Shown in pieces: positions 55,101-64,000 of a DNA stretch of 64,000 bases. Every line of letters starts with the position of its first letter. Positions within the stretch are counted from its first letter, which is position 1. The DNA is from Macrostomum hystrix (taxonomy: Eukaryota > Platyhelminthes > Macrostomidae). The stretch covers positions 3,643,001 to 3,707,000 of the forward strand of contig CATNEN010000030.1 in the NCBI GenBank assembly GCA_950097015.1, read 5' to 3'. The notes beneath the pieces are model-generated. The model was not told the DNA's origin and did not search any database. It saw nothing but the letters and a program-made list of their open reading frames with translations. The position numbers were made by a program, and so were the translations under genes.

Positions 55101-58100
55101 ATTTATTTCCTGTCCACACAATCCAGGTATCGTCCATCAATCGCGTCCTACGCAACGTGAACCAGGACGCGCAGAAGAAGCTGATGCTGTCGAGCGTCTA
55201 CGATCGGTTCAACATGCGCATGGCCGCCGCAGCCGCAGCCAGCCAGCATCCGCACTGGGGCACGGCGCCGTGGTACTTCAGCGCCGCGCCAGCTTTCGCT
55301 GCGGCCACCAGTGCCGACCAAAGTCAGCAGCAGCAGCAGCAACAGCATCTGCCGCAGCCACAACCGGCTCACTCACAGCACCATCACCAGGCGTCGGGCT
55401 ATGCTAGTGCTCTGACTCACGCTCACGCAGCCGCTGCCGCCGCTGCCGCTGCCGCTGCCGCCGCTGCCGCTGCAGCTGCCGAAGAAGGCAAACAAGGTAG
55501 TAATAATAATAATTGCAGGAGGGCTGCGGGCAATGGCACATCATTTGGTGACACTAGACTCGCAGCTAGCGAGGAGGCAATTCTGCGCATTTCGCTGACT
55601 CCTGAGCACACACGCACACAGACACCTTACGCAGGCACACGCTCACACAGGTGTGTACATCTGCCCTGACTTTCTCATCGTCAGGAAGTGTACACTTTCA
55701 TTGTACTTTGGAGGTTGGCCCTCAAGACCCCAAACCTTCTCTCCGTGGCTGCGCTCCAAATAAATGTGGCCTCGCCGCGGAATCGAGCTCAGGGACCTTG
55801 TGCAAGGTGCGAGAGACAAACATGTTAACCGCTCTGCCACTAACCCCTTAAACGAGAGTTGTCTATGGTAGAAAGGGTCGCGCCTAGTCAATTGAAGATA
55901 TCGTAAAAGAGGAGCCAAGGGCCCCGAACCTCGTATCAACATATCAATAAAGAATTTAAAGAAACTTTTATTTTCAGGCTATGTCTCCGCAGCTGCAGCA
56001 GCCGCGGCCGCAGCTGAGGCCCTGGCAGAGCCAGGGGGTGTCAGCGGGCAGCAGGCGGCAGTGCCAGACAGCAGCTGCTGGTCGGACAGCGAAGACATCA
56101 AAGGCCGGAGCGTTTCGGTTAGAAACACCAACGATGGAGGGGGAGAGTCTAGCGATGAAGATGAGGACGATCTCGAAGACGAGGATGAATCAGGCGGCCG
56201 GCAGCGACTGCAGCAACAGTCATCGTCGAACCAGCAGCACCAGAAGCGATCGCTTCAAAGGCATCGGATCTCATTTTCGCAGCAGCAGTTGGACATTCTG
56301 GAAGCTGGTGAGTGGCAGCTTCTCTCTGCTCCGCGACTTCTCACAAACTGGTTCAAATGAGACGGCTTGTTGCAGTGATATGTGTGTCTTGCTCAAGGAC
56401 GCTAATTGTTCTTGTTCGAGATTCGAACTCCCGACCTCTCACTTAGGAGTCCAAAGCTCTAACCGCTAGACTTTAGTCTTGTGAATGTTAAAAAATCAAG
56501 GAAATATTCTTTGTCCCTCGTGATGATTCGCAGAGTTCAGCCGCAGCCACTACCCGGATCCGTACTCACGCGAGGACCTGGCCAGACGAGCCTGTGTTTC
56601 AGAGTCGCGCATTCAAATCTGGTTTTCAAATCGGCGCGCAAAATGGCGCCGCGAGGAGGGCATCAAAGACGGGGCCGAGCCGGTCGACGGAGCCAGCGGA
56701 AGCGGCGGTGGCGGCGCAGCAGCTGGCGGAGCGAAGAATCTTAGAAAGCTGACTGCGGTTGCCGAGGCAACTTCAACTGGCGAACAGCCACCGGTGCCGC
56801 CGCCACCGTCGCAGCCGCAGCTGAACCACAGACTCAGCCTGGCCGCCAGACAGTACCAGCAGAACATGGCCGCCGCTGCCTTCAGCATTGGTCACGTTCC
56901 ATTTGGCATGTACCCAACAGCCCAGCCGACTGATGCTATTGTACAGCAGCAGCAGTCACAGCAGACTCAGCCTGTGAGCCATCAGTCCCAGGATCTGCAG
57001 TCTGGAACAGGCAGATACGCTAGCGGCCAGGACCAGTCCATTGCGAATCAGCAGCCCCAGCTGAGCGGAGCCAGCGGCGGATATTTTGACATTTCAAAAG
57101 CGGCCGCCACTTATTCACTGCTGGGTGCCGGGCCGCACGCCCCGGGTGCACACCACGCCGCCGCTGCCGCCGCCGTTTATGGCGGATTCGCGCCAGCTGC
57201 TTCTACTCATAGTAGTGAGTGCTTTTGTTTAAATGTTATTGTATTTTATTGGCTTGCGTTTTTATACAACGCCATTTAGGTCTGGAATGAAATAAATAGA
57301 CCAAATTAGTTAGGAGAGACAGGTGAGAGATGAGACACGTGAGAGATGAGACAAGTGAGAGATGAGACAAGTGAGAGATGAGACACGTGAGAGATGAGAC
57401 AGGTGAGAGATGAGACAGGTAAGAGATGAGGCAGGTGAGAGATGAGACAGACGAGAGATGAGACAGATGAGAGATGAGACAGGTGAGAGATGAGACAGGT
57501 GAGAGATGAGACAGGTAAGAGATGAGGCAGGTGAGAGATGAGACAGGTGAGAGATGGACAGGTGAGAGATAATAAATGAGACAGGTGAGAGATGAGACAG
57601 GTGAGAGATAAGACAGGTGCGAGATGAGACAGGTGAGAGATGAGACAGGTGAGAGATGAGACAGGTGAGAGATGAGACAGGTGAGAGATGAGACAGGTGA
57701 GAGATGAGACAGATGAGAGATGAGACAGGTGAGAGATGAGACAGATGAGAGATGAGACAGATGAGAGATGAGACAGGTGAGAGATAAGACAGGTGCGAGA
57801 TGAGACAGGTGAGAGATGAGACAGGTGAGAGATGAGACAGGTGAGAGATGAGACAGGTGAGAGATGAGACAGGTGAGAGATGAGACAGGTGAGAGATGGG
57901 ACAGGGTAGACTTTGGTATAGGCCAGATAGGCCAGGACTAGGAGTATAGATAAATGTGATTGCCGACTGCATTTGGCTGAAGGCCCAGGGTTCTAGACAG
58001 GGAAGCCTCCCACATGTAGGATAGAAGCTTACAAATTCGAGTACCTAGTGCAGAAGATTGCATTTCTAAGAAAGCCATTAACGATGCGACCTGTTTCCAC

Positions 58101-58176
58101 AGTGGCAGCCGTCAGTTCTATGAGCAGTCAGTGCGAGGACTACGCTACAATGATGGCTTGGAGCCGATTCCACTGA
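52128..58176 (+). CDS. Pax6: Paired box protein Pax6
   Basis: Exons: 52128-52147, 52528-52793, 54646-54992, 55127-55496, 55978-56307, 56534-57214 and 58103-58176. The total is 2,088 nt (695 aa), all GT-AG with matching phases. The leader exons encode MDESERR and a His/Gln-rich stretch ending FKKLRR. The paired domain starts [18 protein letters not shown] and is complete; [11 protein letters not shown] has Ile, Gln and Asn at the positions that separate Pax6 from Pax2/5/8 (Q, R, H). An intron interrupts at VPS|VSSINR, as in other Pax6 genes. A long Ala/Gln/His-rich linker follows, then an acidic stretch. The homeodomain ([29 protein letters not shown] to [16 protein letters not shown]) has Ser at position 50. 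The Pro/Ser/Gln-rich C-terminus ends MMAWSRFH. It is a nuclear transcription factor of eye and neural development. Start choice is open: see the alternative exon at 53920 and an in-frame ATG at 54639 (MPGHSGVNQ). Confidence 0.93.
52805..53245. repeat. 16-bp minisatellite (aacttccaaccaccga) in the first Pax6 intron(s)
   Basis: About 27 units. The left part is nearly perfect; the right part diverges (cccaccaatgaaac, cacaaaatgaaac). It starts about 12 bp after the donor of the His/Gln-rich exon at 52793|52794. Confidence 0.95.
53861..53870 (+). promoter_or_regulatory. TATA box (tatataaagg) of a proposed internal Pax6 promoter
   Basis: TATATAAAGG lies 59 bp before the ATG at 53920, which places a start site near 53890 with a short leader. 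The spacing is typical of a TATA-driven promoter. Confidence 0.55.
53920..53998 (+). CDS. Pax6: alternative Pax6 first exon
   Basis: ATG then 79 nt encoding [19 protein letters not shown] and so on, ending CCAG|GTAAAA in phase 1. Joined to 54646 it reads IPGHSGVNQ in frame, the same phase as the upstream exon pair. It has its own TATA box. It could instead belong to a separate short transcript. Confidence 0.5.
54230..54328. repeat. 22-bp minisatellite in the Pax6 intron before the paired box
   Basis: About four units of gaatcggagttgtactggaa plus ta, ending where the next array begins. Confidence 0.9.
54329..54636. repeat. 20-bp minisatellite abutting the Pax6 paired-box exon
   Basis: About 15 units of tcaccaagcctgtcactcag, alternating gcc and gct forms as 40-bp dimers. 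It stops 9 bp before the acceptor. The unit shares gtcactcag with the first bases of the exon (54646-54654). Confidence 0.95.
55499..55855 (-). repeat. SINE family 1 copy in Pax6, touching a splice donor
   Basis: On the minus strand the tRNA-like head reads agtggcagagcggttaacat (A box) and ccctgagctcgattccgcgg (B box), followed by the family body and a tail of (att)n. The tail lies against the donor AAG|GTAGTAATAA at 55497. The copy fills most of this 481-bp intron. Confidence 0.85.
56370..56476 (-). repeat. SINE family 2 fragment in the Pax6 homeobox intron
   Basis: Minus-oriented head: ctagcggttagagctttgga and ggtcgggagttcgaatctcg, then gcgtccttgagcaagacac. The tail is missing. Confidence 0.75.
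57314..57905. repeat. 16-bp minisatellite (gtgagagatgagacag) in the last Pax6 intron
   Basis: About 37 units on the sense strand, with agat, acgt and gcgagat variants and a disrupted unit near 57560. Almost every unit junction reads CAG|GTGAGAG, a consensus 5' splice site. It is the reverse complement of the array at 19195-19406. Confidence 0.95.
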
Positions 58177-59336
58177 TCAACCAACTGCAGTTGCGGCTGT
58201 ATGCCACCGACCGGAAATGTAACGCTTATAAAAAAACAAAAAAATAATCATTATAATACTAATATCATTACATAATTGTAAATATAAGTAGTAAACGAAA
58301 AAAATCTGACGACTGGTAGTATTCATGTTTTTTTGTTTTATAGTATAGATGCACAATCTTCACATACGATATGAATCAGTAATTTTTTTCAATCGACACT
58401 TTCTGGCGGAAAATGATGCCTCATTCCCATTTTTATTGTTTACATTGACTCGCTTCGAAAATTTTCTAGCATTCCTTTGTTATAGCTTAGAAAAGCCTCC
58501 CATTGTATTTGAAACGCCTGTGTGTAATTGAAGTTTCATTAGATTGATCTGGATTAGCTGAATTTGCTTATTGTATTCCAGTATTTACGAGTACAGGTCA
58601 ATAAAATAAATTTCGATATCGATGTGCGTGTTAGACTACTTGAAATGTAGTAAAATCATGCATCCCCAGTTTCACTGATGCAGTAGTCTATGGCTTAGTA
58701 GTTTATTTCATTTTTCTGAGTGCAAGCTGATGAATACAAAAAATAGACCCCATTTATACAAGTGTCTATGTCTATGGCCATAAATGCTTGAGCGGCTGGT
58801 TTATTGTCGGCGAAGCCGAGTTGGGCATTAATCCTGCACAATAAGTCTATGGTCAGGTGTTGAAAGTTGATTATTATCACCGGTGCAATAAATAAATGCA
58901 GAGAATAAATGCAATGGAGAAAGACCTTTGTACTTTAGTACTTTAGTACTTTGTACTTCACCATATCAAGAATTTTGTCTCCCAACTGATGGATACATAT
59001 AATATTTCCCTTGTGTCTATGGCAAAAAGCTGGGTCAATAAACCAACCACTCAAGCATTTATTACCATAGAAACTAGATAAATGAGAAATACAAACACCA
59101 TTTATGGCCTTAGCACTGGTGTAAATGAATAAGTATTGCTTTTGTCGTGCTATGTGTAACAGTGGATATGCGAAACGAAACTGGCCCATTGAATTCTATG
59201 GCCAAGCGTTTGAATTCACGCGATAAATTAAGCCATAGACAACTCAATTTGTCATGCTACTCGTATATGGAACGACGAGCCATTCGTCCCGGGCAATATA
59301 TACCTAGATCTGTCACCAGAGCAGCGACGCTGACAG
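58177..59336. other. Pax6 3' flank and convergent intergenic region
   Basis: Lies between the Pax6 stop and the stop of the minus-strand channel gene. A plus-strand AATAAA at 58600-58605 may end Pax6 transcripts. The stretch 58690-59235 has several tctatgg motifs and a long-range inverted repeat (separate entry). No gene seen. Confidence 0.55.
58772..59070. repeat. foldback structure, 35-bp imperfect inverted repeat
   Basis: The arms 58772-58806 and 59036-59070 match at 31 of 35 positions (ctatggccataaatgcttga against its complement), separated by 229 bp. The motif tctatgg occurs several more times nearby. It may be a decayed foldback or MITE element. Confidence 0.8.
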
Positions 59337-62300
59337 TCACACTGGCGTGACGGTGGTGAAGGCGGCGTCGCCAGTCAAGCCGAGTCCCGTCCAGTCGGAC
59401 AGCTTGGCCAGCACGGGAAACCAGACTGCGTCGATCTGCAGGATCATTCGCAGGGTTCGCACAGTGTAGAAGACGTCGCGAAATTCGTTAACTTCGTTCA
59501 TTGCGCTAACCAGCAGGGCGATGATGAAGTTCAGGACTAGCACGACGAACACCAGGACGAAGATGATGTGTGCGATGCTGGCCTCGGAGTGGCCGACGCT
59601 GTCGTCCCGGCTGACCAGCTCCAGCGGTCTCTCAGTGTTCAGACTGAGGCTGAAGGCGTAGAACACCTTCGGGATTGAAGACATTTTTTGTAGACATGGA
59701 ATTTGCGAGTGTTGCTTTCCATACCAAAATCGGACAATTTTCCGCCTGTGAAATTCCCCCAAGCATTTTTGACAAACTCTAAGAGAGAAATAAAAAATTC
59801 TGTACTCAAGACTCGCAACTTGAAGGTCGGGGGCTCGATTTTTAACTACAACGGAACAATATTCCTTATCAAGACACTTTAATCTGCATTGCTTCAGTTC
59901 ACTCTGCTGGTAAATGGGTACTAGAATTAGGGTGGGGCTGTGGCGTCTCCCCAGTCCATGGACTGAACAGCCGCGCAATAGCTGCACAGCTATCCGGATT
60001 ATTGAAGGATTATTTATTTAATAAAATATTAGTTTTCAAAAATCAACTGAAATCATGAATCAAAGTGAGAAATTTTAAGGCTATGAAAGCATCCCATCTC
60101 CCATCCATCCCATCTGAAAAAGGTTAATTATCTAAATTAGTTGCGGTGGAAATTCTGGGTGAGTGGCAGAGCGGTCTAATGCATTTTCCGCTCGCACCAG
60201 GGTCCCTGAGCTCGATTCCGAGGCGAGGCCACATTTATTTGGGGCGCAGCCGCGGAGAGAACGCTTGGGGGGCTTGTCGTGCAATTTACTCCAATAAGGA
60301 CCAACCTCCAAGGCGCTGTGAAATTGTACACTGCCTGACCATGAGAAAGTCAGAGCAGATGTACACACCTGTGTGAGTGTGTGCTCAGGAGTCAGCGTCA
60401 CCAAATTATGTGCCGTTGCCCGCAGACCTCCTGCAATTAATTTTTTAGTATGTTTTTTAGGATGGGGATGAAATTTGAGTAGGTTTGGCGGCCCCCAGTC
60501 CGTGGATCGAACAGCTTCACAATGCGTTACGCAGTCTCGGGTAATTCCTATCAATTTATCAAACTGCGCAATCAGCGGCACAATGCCCAAGTCAGTTGGC
60601 GCTCACCTGGCAAAGCCAGCTGGAGTGGAACTCTTGCAGCGACAATAGCGCGTCGTCGCCAACTCCGCCGTGGATTCTGATTGACGCGAAGCTGACGGAC
60701 GAGAAAATCCTGGAGAAGATGCTCAGCACAACCAAGTAGATGGCGGCGAAGTGTAGAAAGCGCGAGAACATGCAGCGGAATGCGTACACAACCGGGCCAA
60801 GGTGTGGTATCATCTCCAGGTAATACACGATGAGGATGTGCAGGAACAGGTAGCACAGGTGGAAGATTATCCTTAATGACAGGAACACGTGGGCAACGCG
60901 CTCCTGTGGAAGTGTTCAGTATTTCATATAATAATTTAGATTGGCAATGCAACACACGAGTCGTTTCAAAATAATCCCACGATATTCCTAGCATTTCAGA
61001 TGAAATTATCAGGTTTAAGAATTGGGGTCCTGCATTTTGACCCAAGTCTCTCGGAAGCCTTGGCTTAATTATTGATTCTTCGAGAACAGACTTGTTACAC
61101 AACGACTTTACAACAGCTGCCATCGTTAGCTGGGGTAGAAATTGGGGTCCATGGACTGAACAGTTGTACGCAGCCAATCGATACATCGTTGACACTCGCT
61201 GCATGAATTAGTCCAGCTGGGCTAGGTGTGATTTCTTCATCTTCTTTTTGTGAAATTAATTAAGTTTGTTTAATTTGCTATCAGGTCTAAGCTACGCAGA
61301 ATGCCAGAGAATTTTAAAGCAACAACTACCTCAGTGAGCAGCCGCTTAAAATGAAACAGAAAGGAGAACAGGGGGCTCTTCGGACACGGCAGGTAGGAAA
61401 TCCGCACGGAGCACAGAATGAAGCAGAACAGGATGAGGCCGAAGCGACAGACGCTGGCCAGCCAATCCTGGTCCATCCATCCGGTTTCCATGACAACTAG
61501 GAACTTCTTGTAGGCTAGGCGACCGTCTCTGTTTAGGCGTCGCTTAGCAACCAGACGCTGAACGGAGCGCACAGTGTGCCACAGCAACAGGAAGATGCTC
61601 ACGGATATGTAGGCGATGCGAATCGTCGTGAAAATGTCCCCATTGTCCATCACGGGCGTCAGCAGAAGCGGGGCAATGTCGCTGCTGAGACGATCAGCTT
61701 CGGGCGCGACTGCAGCGTCTGTGTCGTTTTCCATCGTGATGTTTGCTTTACTAAAATTTTTAAATGTGTGCTTAATACCCTTGCTGTTTGGTAGTCTTCA
61801 ATTTCTTAACTGTGGAAAGATCACGCTATTTTGTCCACTGGGCAAGGACCACAGGGGTATTTCAAATACCCACTGCCTAGTTCACGAAAACTCCCTAATC
61901 GAATTTCAGATTTTCGTGAAAGTTCACCTCATGAATCACAATTTTCCGCCCTTTACGATGAACAAATTTTAAAAGCCGTTAGACGTAAGCATCTTGTCCA
62001 AGATGCTTACGTGGTATTTCAACTGTCTTACTTCTGTTGAGCAATGCTAAGCACTTACAACCAGTTTTTGCCGCTCAGTCGAATCTTCTGCCTGCCAACA
62101 TTCTCCAGAACTTTAAGGTCGAACACGACAACGCTGTAGAAGGAGACCCGCATCACCTCCTGGCTGAAGCACATCTGCGTTGACGTGGTCGCCTGCGGCA
62201 TCTGCATCTCCAATGGGATCTGCATCATGACGACAAGGGAGAGCCAGAACAGCGCCACCGGGATGCAGATGGCGATGTTCCTGCGCCACAGCTGGCCAAT

Positions 62301-63294
62301 CATGTGCCGAATCACCGGGTGCTTCAGTATCTCACTGCTTCGCAGCTCCTTGAAGTCCGCTTTGCTTTAGTTGTCAATGGTGGCATTTTAAAATAGATTT
62401 TAGACAAAGTGTGTTTAGATTTTAATATTGTGCTTTGAGTTAGCATCCCGCAAGACCATTCCACCGAGCGTAACCTTACCGCATCTGCGAAAGCAACAGC
62501 ACCGGGTTCCTGAGCTGTCGGCAGGCCTCTCCAGGTCGCCTGGCATAGCCGTGCAGCTGATAGCGCTTCACCTGCAGATTGCCAGCCAGCTGTGTCTCCT
62601 GGTACACACCCGGTGTCTCCAGCATTGCTACTGCCAACCGGAAGCAGCGCAGTTTGATGGCCAACTCCACCGGCCGGAAACCACCCAGATCCTCCGCCAG
62701 CAGCAGTTCGCGCAGCCTTTTCAACGCCATCAAGGAGCCGTGAGTCAGCTGATTGTAGAGCGCCACGTAGCAGGCCTCCCGCTCCAGCTGATAGTGCGCG
62801 CCCCAGCACAGCGCGTGCAGCACGCTGCTCTCGTTGGTGTCCTTGGCGCACCAGACAGCCGGAGCGCCACCAAATCGGCGGGCCAGAACGCGGGCGCACT
62901 CAGCCGCAGCGCTGAATGCGCACAGATGTGTCAGCCGGTGAAAGGAGATGCGCTTGCAGCCCGGCGGACTGCGGTAGGCCAGCGTCAGCTGTCGGTGTGC
63001 GTCGTCGGCGTCCAGCAACTCGGACAGCTCGTTTGCGTCGTCCTTTTGGACGGCCAAGCACCAGCGATTCAGGGTCTCGGGCGCCAGGCCGAAGATGGCA
63101 GCTTCTGGGAAGCCAAACCTCTTCGCCGAGGCTGTCGATGCAGTGGAATTTGTGAATAAGCTTGGCAGCTTCAAGCGCGATCGAACTGCTGACCATCGAA
63201 GACGCCACTGCGAATTTTTCGGCTTCCGTCTTGGCATCTCGGCTCGAGTGAGCGAGTAGCTGTCCTTTTTGCGTGTCGGTCGCGGCAGCCGCAT
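59337..63294 (-). CDS. six-transmembrane TRP-like cation channel with ankyrin-like N-terminus
   Basis: Exons on the minus strand: 63294-62480, 62364-62059, 61750-61330, 60903-60607 and 59666-59337. The total is 2,169 nt (722 aa); the four joins have AG acceptors and GT donors with consistent phases (2, 2, 0, 0). The N-terminal exon looks helical and ankyrin-like (LAVQKDDANELSELLDA, SVLHALCWGAHYQ, GFRPVELAIK). Six hydrophobic segments follow: one in exon 2, two in exon 3, two in exon 4, and the last in exon 5 (IIFVLVFVVLVLNFIIALLV). A probable pore loop lies across the exon 4/5 join. This layout fits a TRP channel of TRPA/painless/pyrexia type, but I cannot name an orthologue; ion selectivity is not readable. 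The C-terminus ends TPV, a class I PDZ-ligand pattern. A frame break is suspected near 63120, so the true N-terminus may differ. Introns hold SINEs and hairpins. Confidence 0.7.
59823..59990 (+). repeat. SINE family 2 copy
   Basis: Plus-oriented, in the last channel intron: ggtcgggggctcgattttta (B box), ccttatcaagacac, gcttcagttcactctgctgg and cagtccatggactgaacagc. Confidence 0.75.
60155..60445 (+). repeat. SINE family 1 copy (best preserved)
   Basis: Starts gtgagtggcagagcggtcta (A box), then tccctgagctcgattccgag (B box), ggccacatttatttggggcg, cagatgtacacacctgtgtg and a tail ending aattaatttttt. The head resembles class II tRNAs (Leu or Ser), so family 1 probably derives from one. It lies in the last intron of the channel gene. 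Confidence 0.88.
60455..60545 (+). repeat. SINE family 2 tail fragment
   Basis: Keeps gaaatttgagtaggtttggc and cagtccgtggatcgaacagc. It sits directly beside the family 1 SINE. Confidence 0.6.
61128..61192 (+). repeat. SINE family 2 tail fragment
   Basis: Keeps agctggggtagaaattgggg and ccatggactgaacagttgta, in the channel intron between exons 3 and 4. Confidence 0.6.
61855..62012. repeat. three perfect hairpins in one channel intron
   Basis: Arms 61855-61862 / 61864-61871 (8 bp, 1-nt loop), 61881-61890 / 61911-61920 (10 bp, 20-nt loop) and 61983-61996 / 61999-62012 (14 bp, 2-nt loop). Confidence 0.85.
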
Positions 63295-63492
63295 GTCTCC
63301 AAACGCCAGTTAAAGTCGATTTGAAATTCAATAGGCGCAATTGCTCGGGTCCTGAAGAGCTGAGCAAACAGAAATTTTTCCTCATTTGTAGTCGCTACGT
63401 GACGCAAAAGCTTGGTTTGGATTGTGCTGTTTGCTGGAACTGTCCTGGCAGATCCGGATCCAAGTTAGATAAATCCTCGGTTTGGGTGATAT
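63295..63492. promoter_or_regulatory. region between two divergent gene starts
   Basis: About 200 bp between the channel start (63294, minus) and a candidate plus-strand exon at 63493. A minus-strand open frame from 63385 crosses it (see findings). No TATA box is obvious. Confidence 0.3.
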
Positions 63493-63618
63493 ATGGCCAC
63501 AAAGATTGAGATGCCGCTAGCTGTTGCAGTTGTTGCCTTAACTTTATCGTCGGGTAAATATTATCGCGACCATCTGCTGCAAGTTCGTTCGCTAGTCGCT
63601 GCTGATTTATTGCACACG
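63493..63618 (+). CDS. candidate first exon of a gene running off the right edge
   Basis: ATG at 63493, or in-frame at 63511, followed by MPLAVAVVALTLSSGKYYRD and more, ending CACACG|GTAAGT in phase 0. The segment after 63511 looks like a signal peptide. Only about 42 residues are visible; no family can be named. Confidence 0.35.
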
Positions 63619-64000
63619 GTAAGTTTTTATCAGTTTGGATAAAATTTCGAATTTTCGAAAAACTTCAGGAAAGTGTTTTAATGCGCAGATATTTTTGTAA
63701 TAACATTTTCTCTTGATTCTGTTCGTGTCTCTATAATCACCATTATGTACTGCAATACTGATAACAAATTGATTTGCTTGAACATAATAATAATAATAAT
63801 TTGACACTAGACCCAAGGGCCAGTGCAGGTGTTGTGTGTCAAGCACACTAGCAGGTGGGGACTGCACACCTATTGTACTCTCGGCTCTCTCGGACACCGG
63901 TTGACAGCCGCGTGTCAGCAATGTAATTTATTTTTTTCCAAACATATCGGCAGCATCCAAACCCCACAGAATTGCCGCACAGAACTGCTTTATTCCACGC
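63619..64000. other. right-edge sequence, probable intron
   Basis: AT-rich, with a (taa)n run at 63787-63804 next to gtgttgtgtgtcaagcacac. No exon identified before the window ends. Confidence 0.4.

Noticed and set aside
54311-55160. Frame running from the 20-bp minisatellite straight into the Pax6 paired domain as one protein
   Set aside because: The array is better read as intron: a good acceptor (CATGCCAG) precedes the paired box and two upstream exons join it in phase. Only the ATG at 54639 is kept as a possible start.

Overview
This is animal nuclear DNA. Genes have GT-AG introns, there are metazoan gene families (Pax6, ABCF2, a TRP-like channel, a RING-TRAF E3 ligase), tRNA-derived SINEs, a complete non-LTR retrotransposon, and an extreme load of minisatellites: about 17 kb of the 64 kb is tandem repeat. 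A lophotrochozoan such as a free-living flatworm would fit, but that is inference; no single sequence fixes the species.

Layout. 1-5.3 kb: two satellite arrays (9-bp unit, then a 34-37-bp unit of about 4.5 kb with a 920-bp higher-order repeat). 5.8-13.0 kb: ABCF2 on the minus strand, three exons, both introns filled by minisatellites. 13-18.4 kb: AT-rich intergenic DNA with a 249-bp TIR element with target-site duplication, a GC-rich island and two palindromes. 18.4-21.4 kb: an unrecognised 678-residue three-exon protein with a GC-AG intron. 22.4-28.7 kb: a full-length APE-RT-RNaseH non-LTR element (minus), bounded by a 14-bp target-site duplication, with four 97-98-bp monomers in its 5' UTR and two frame breaks. 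28.7-30.5 kb: relic sequence including a possible tyrosine-recombinase fragment. 31.0-32.0 kb: small secreted peptide precursor ending RFG. 33.1-39.1 kb: five-exon secreted serine beta-lactamase-like protein. 39.9-41.0 kb: RING/TRAF zinc-finger protein (minus). 41.5-45.7 kb: three large tandem arrays. 46.2-46.9 kb: Gln/Pro-rich ORF (minus). 47.9-51.6 kb: more arrays. 52.1-58.2 kb: Pax6 (plus), with two competing phase-compatible first-exon sets and a TATA-box promoter. 59.3-63.3 kb: six-TM ankyrin/TRP-like channel (minus), convergent with Pax6. At 63.5 kb a possible first exon points off the right edge.

The recurring theme is intron architecture. Most introns carry either a minisatellite or a SINE. 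Several arrays start or stop within tens of bases of a splice site, and some units carry sense-strand splice-site consensus (CAG|GTGAGA in Pax6; polypyrimidine-CAG|AT in the beta-lactamase-like gene). One 16-bp minisatellite occurs in introns of two different genes in opposite orientation. Exon joins were derived by hand from splice consensus, reading-frame phase and family knowledge; none is backed by transcript data. Copy numbers are estimates from array length over unit length.
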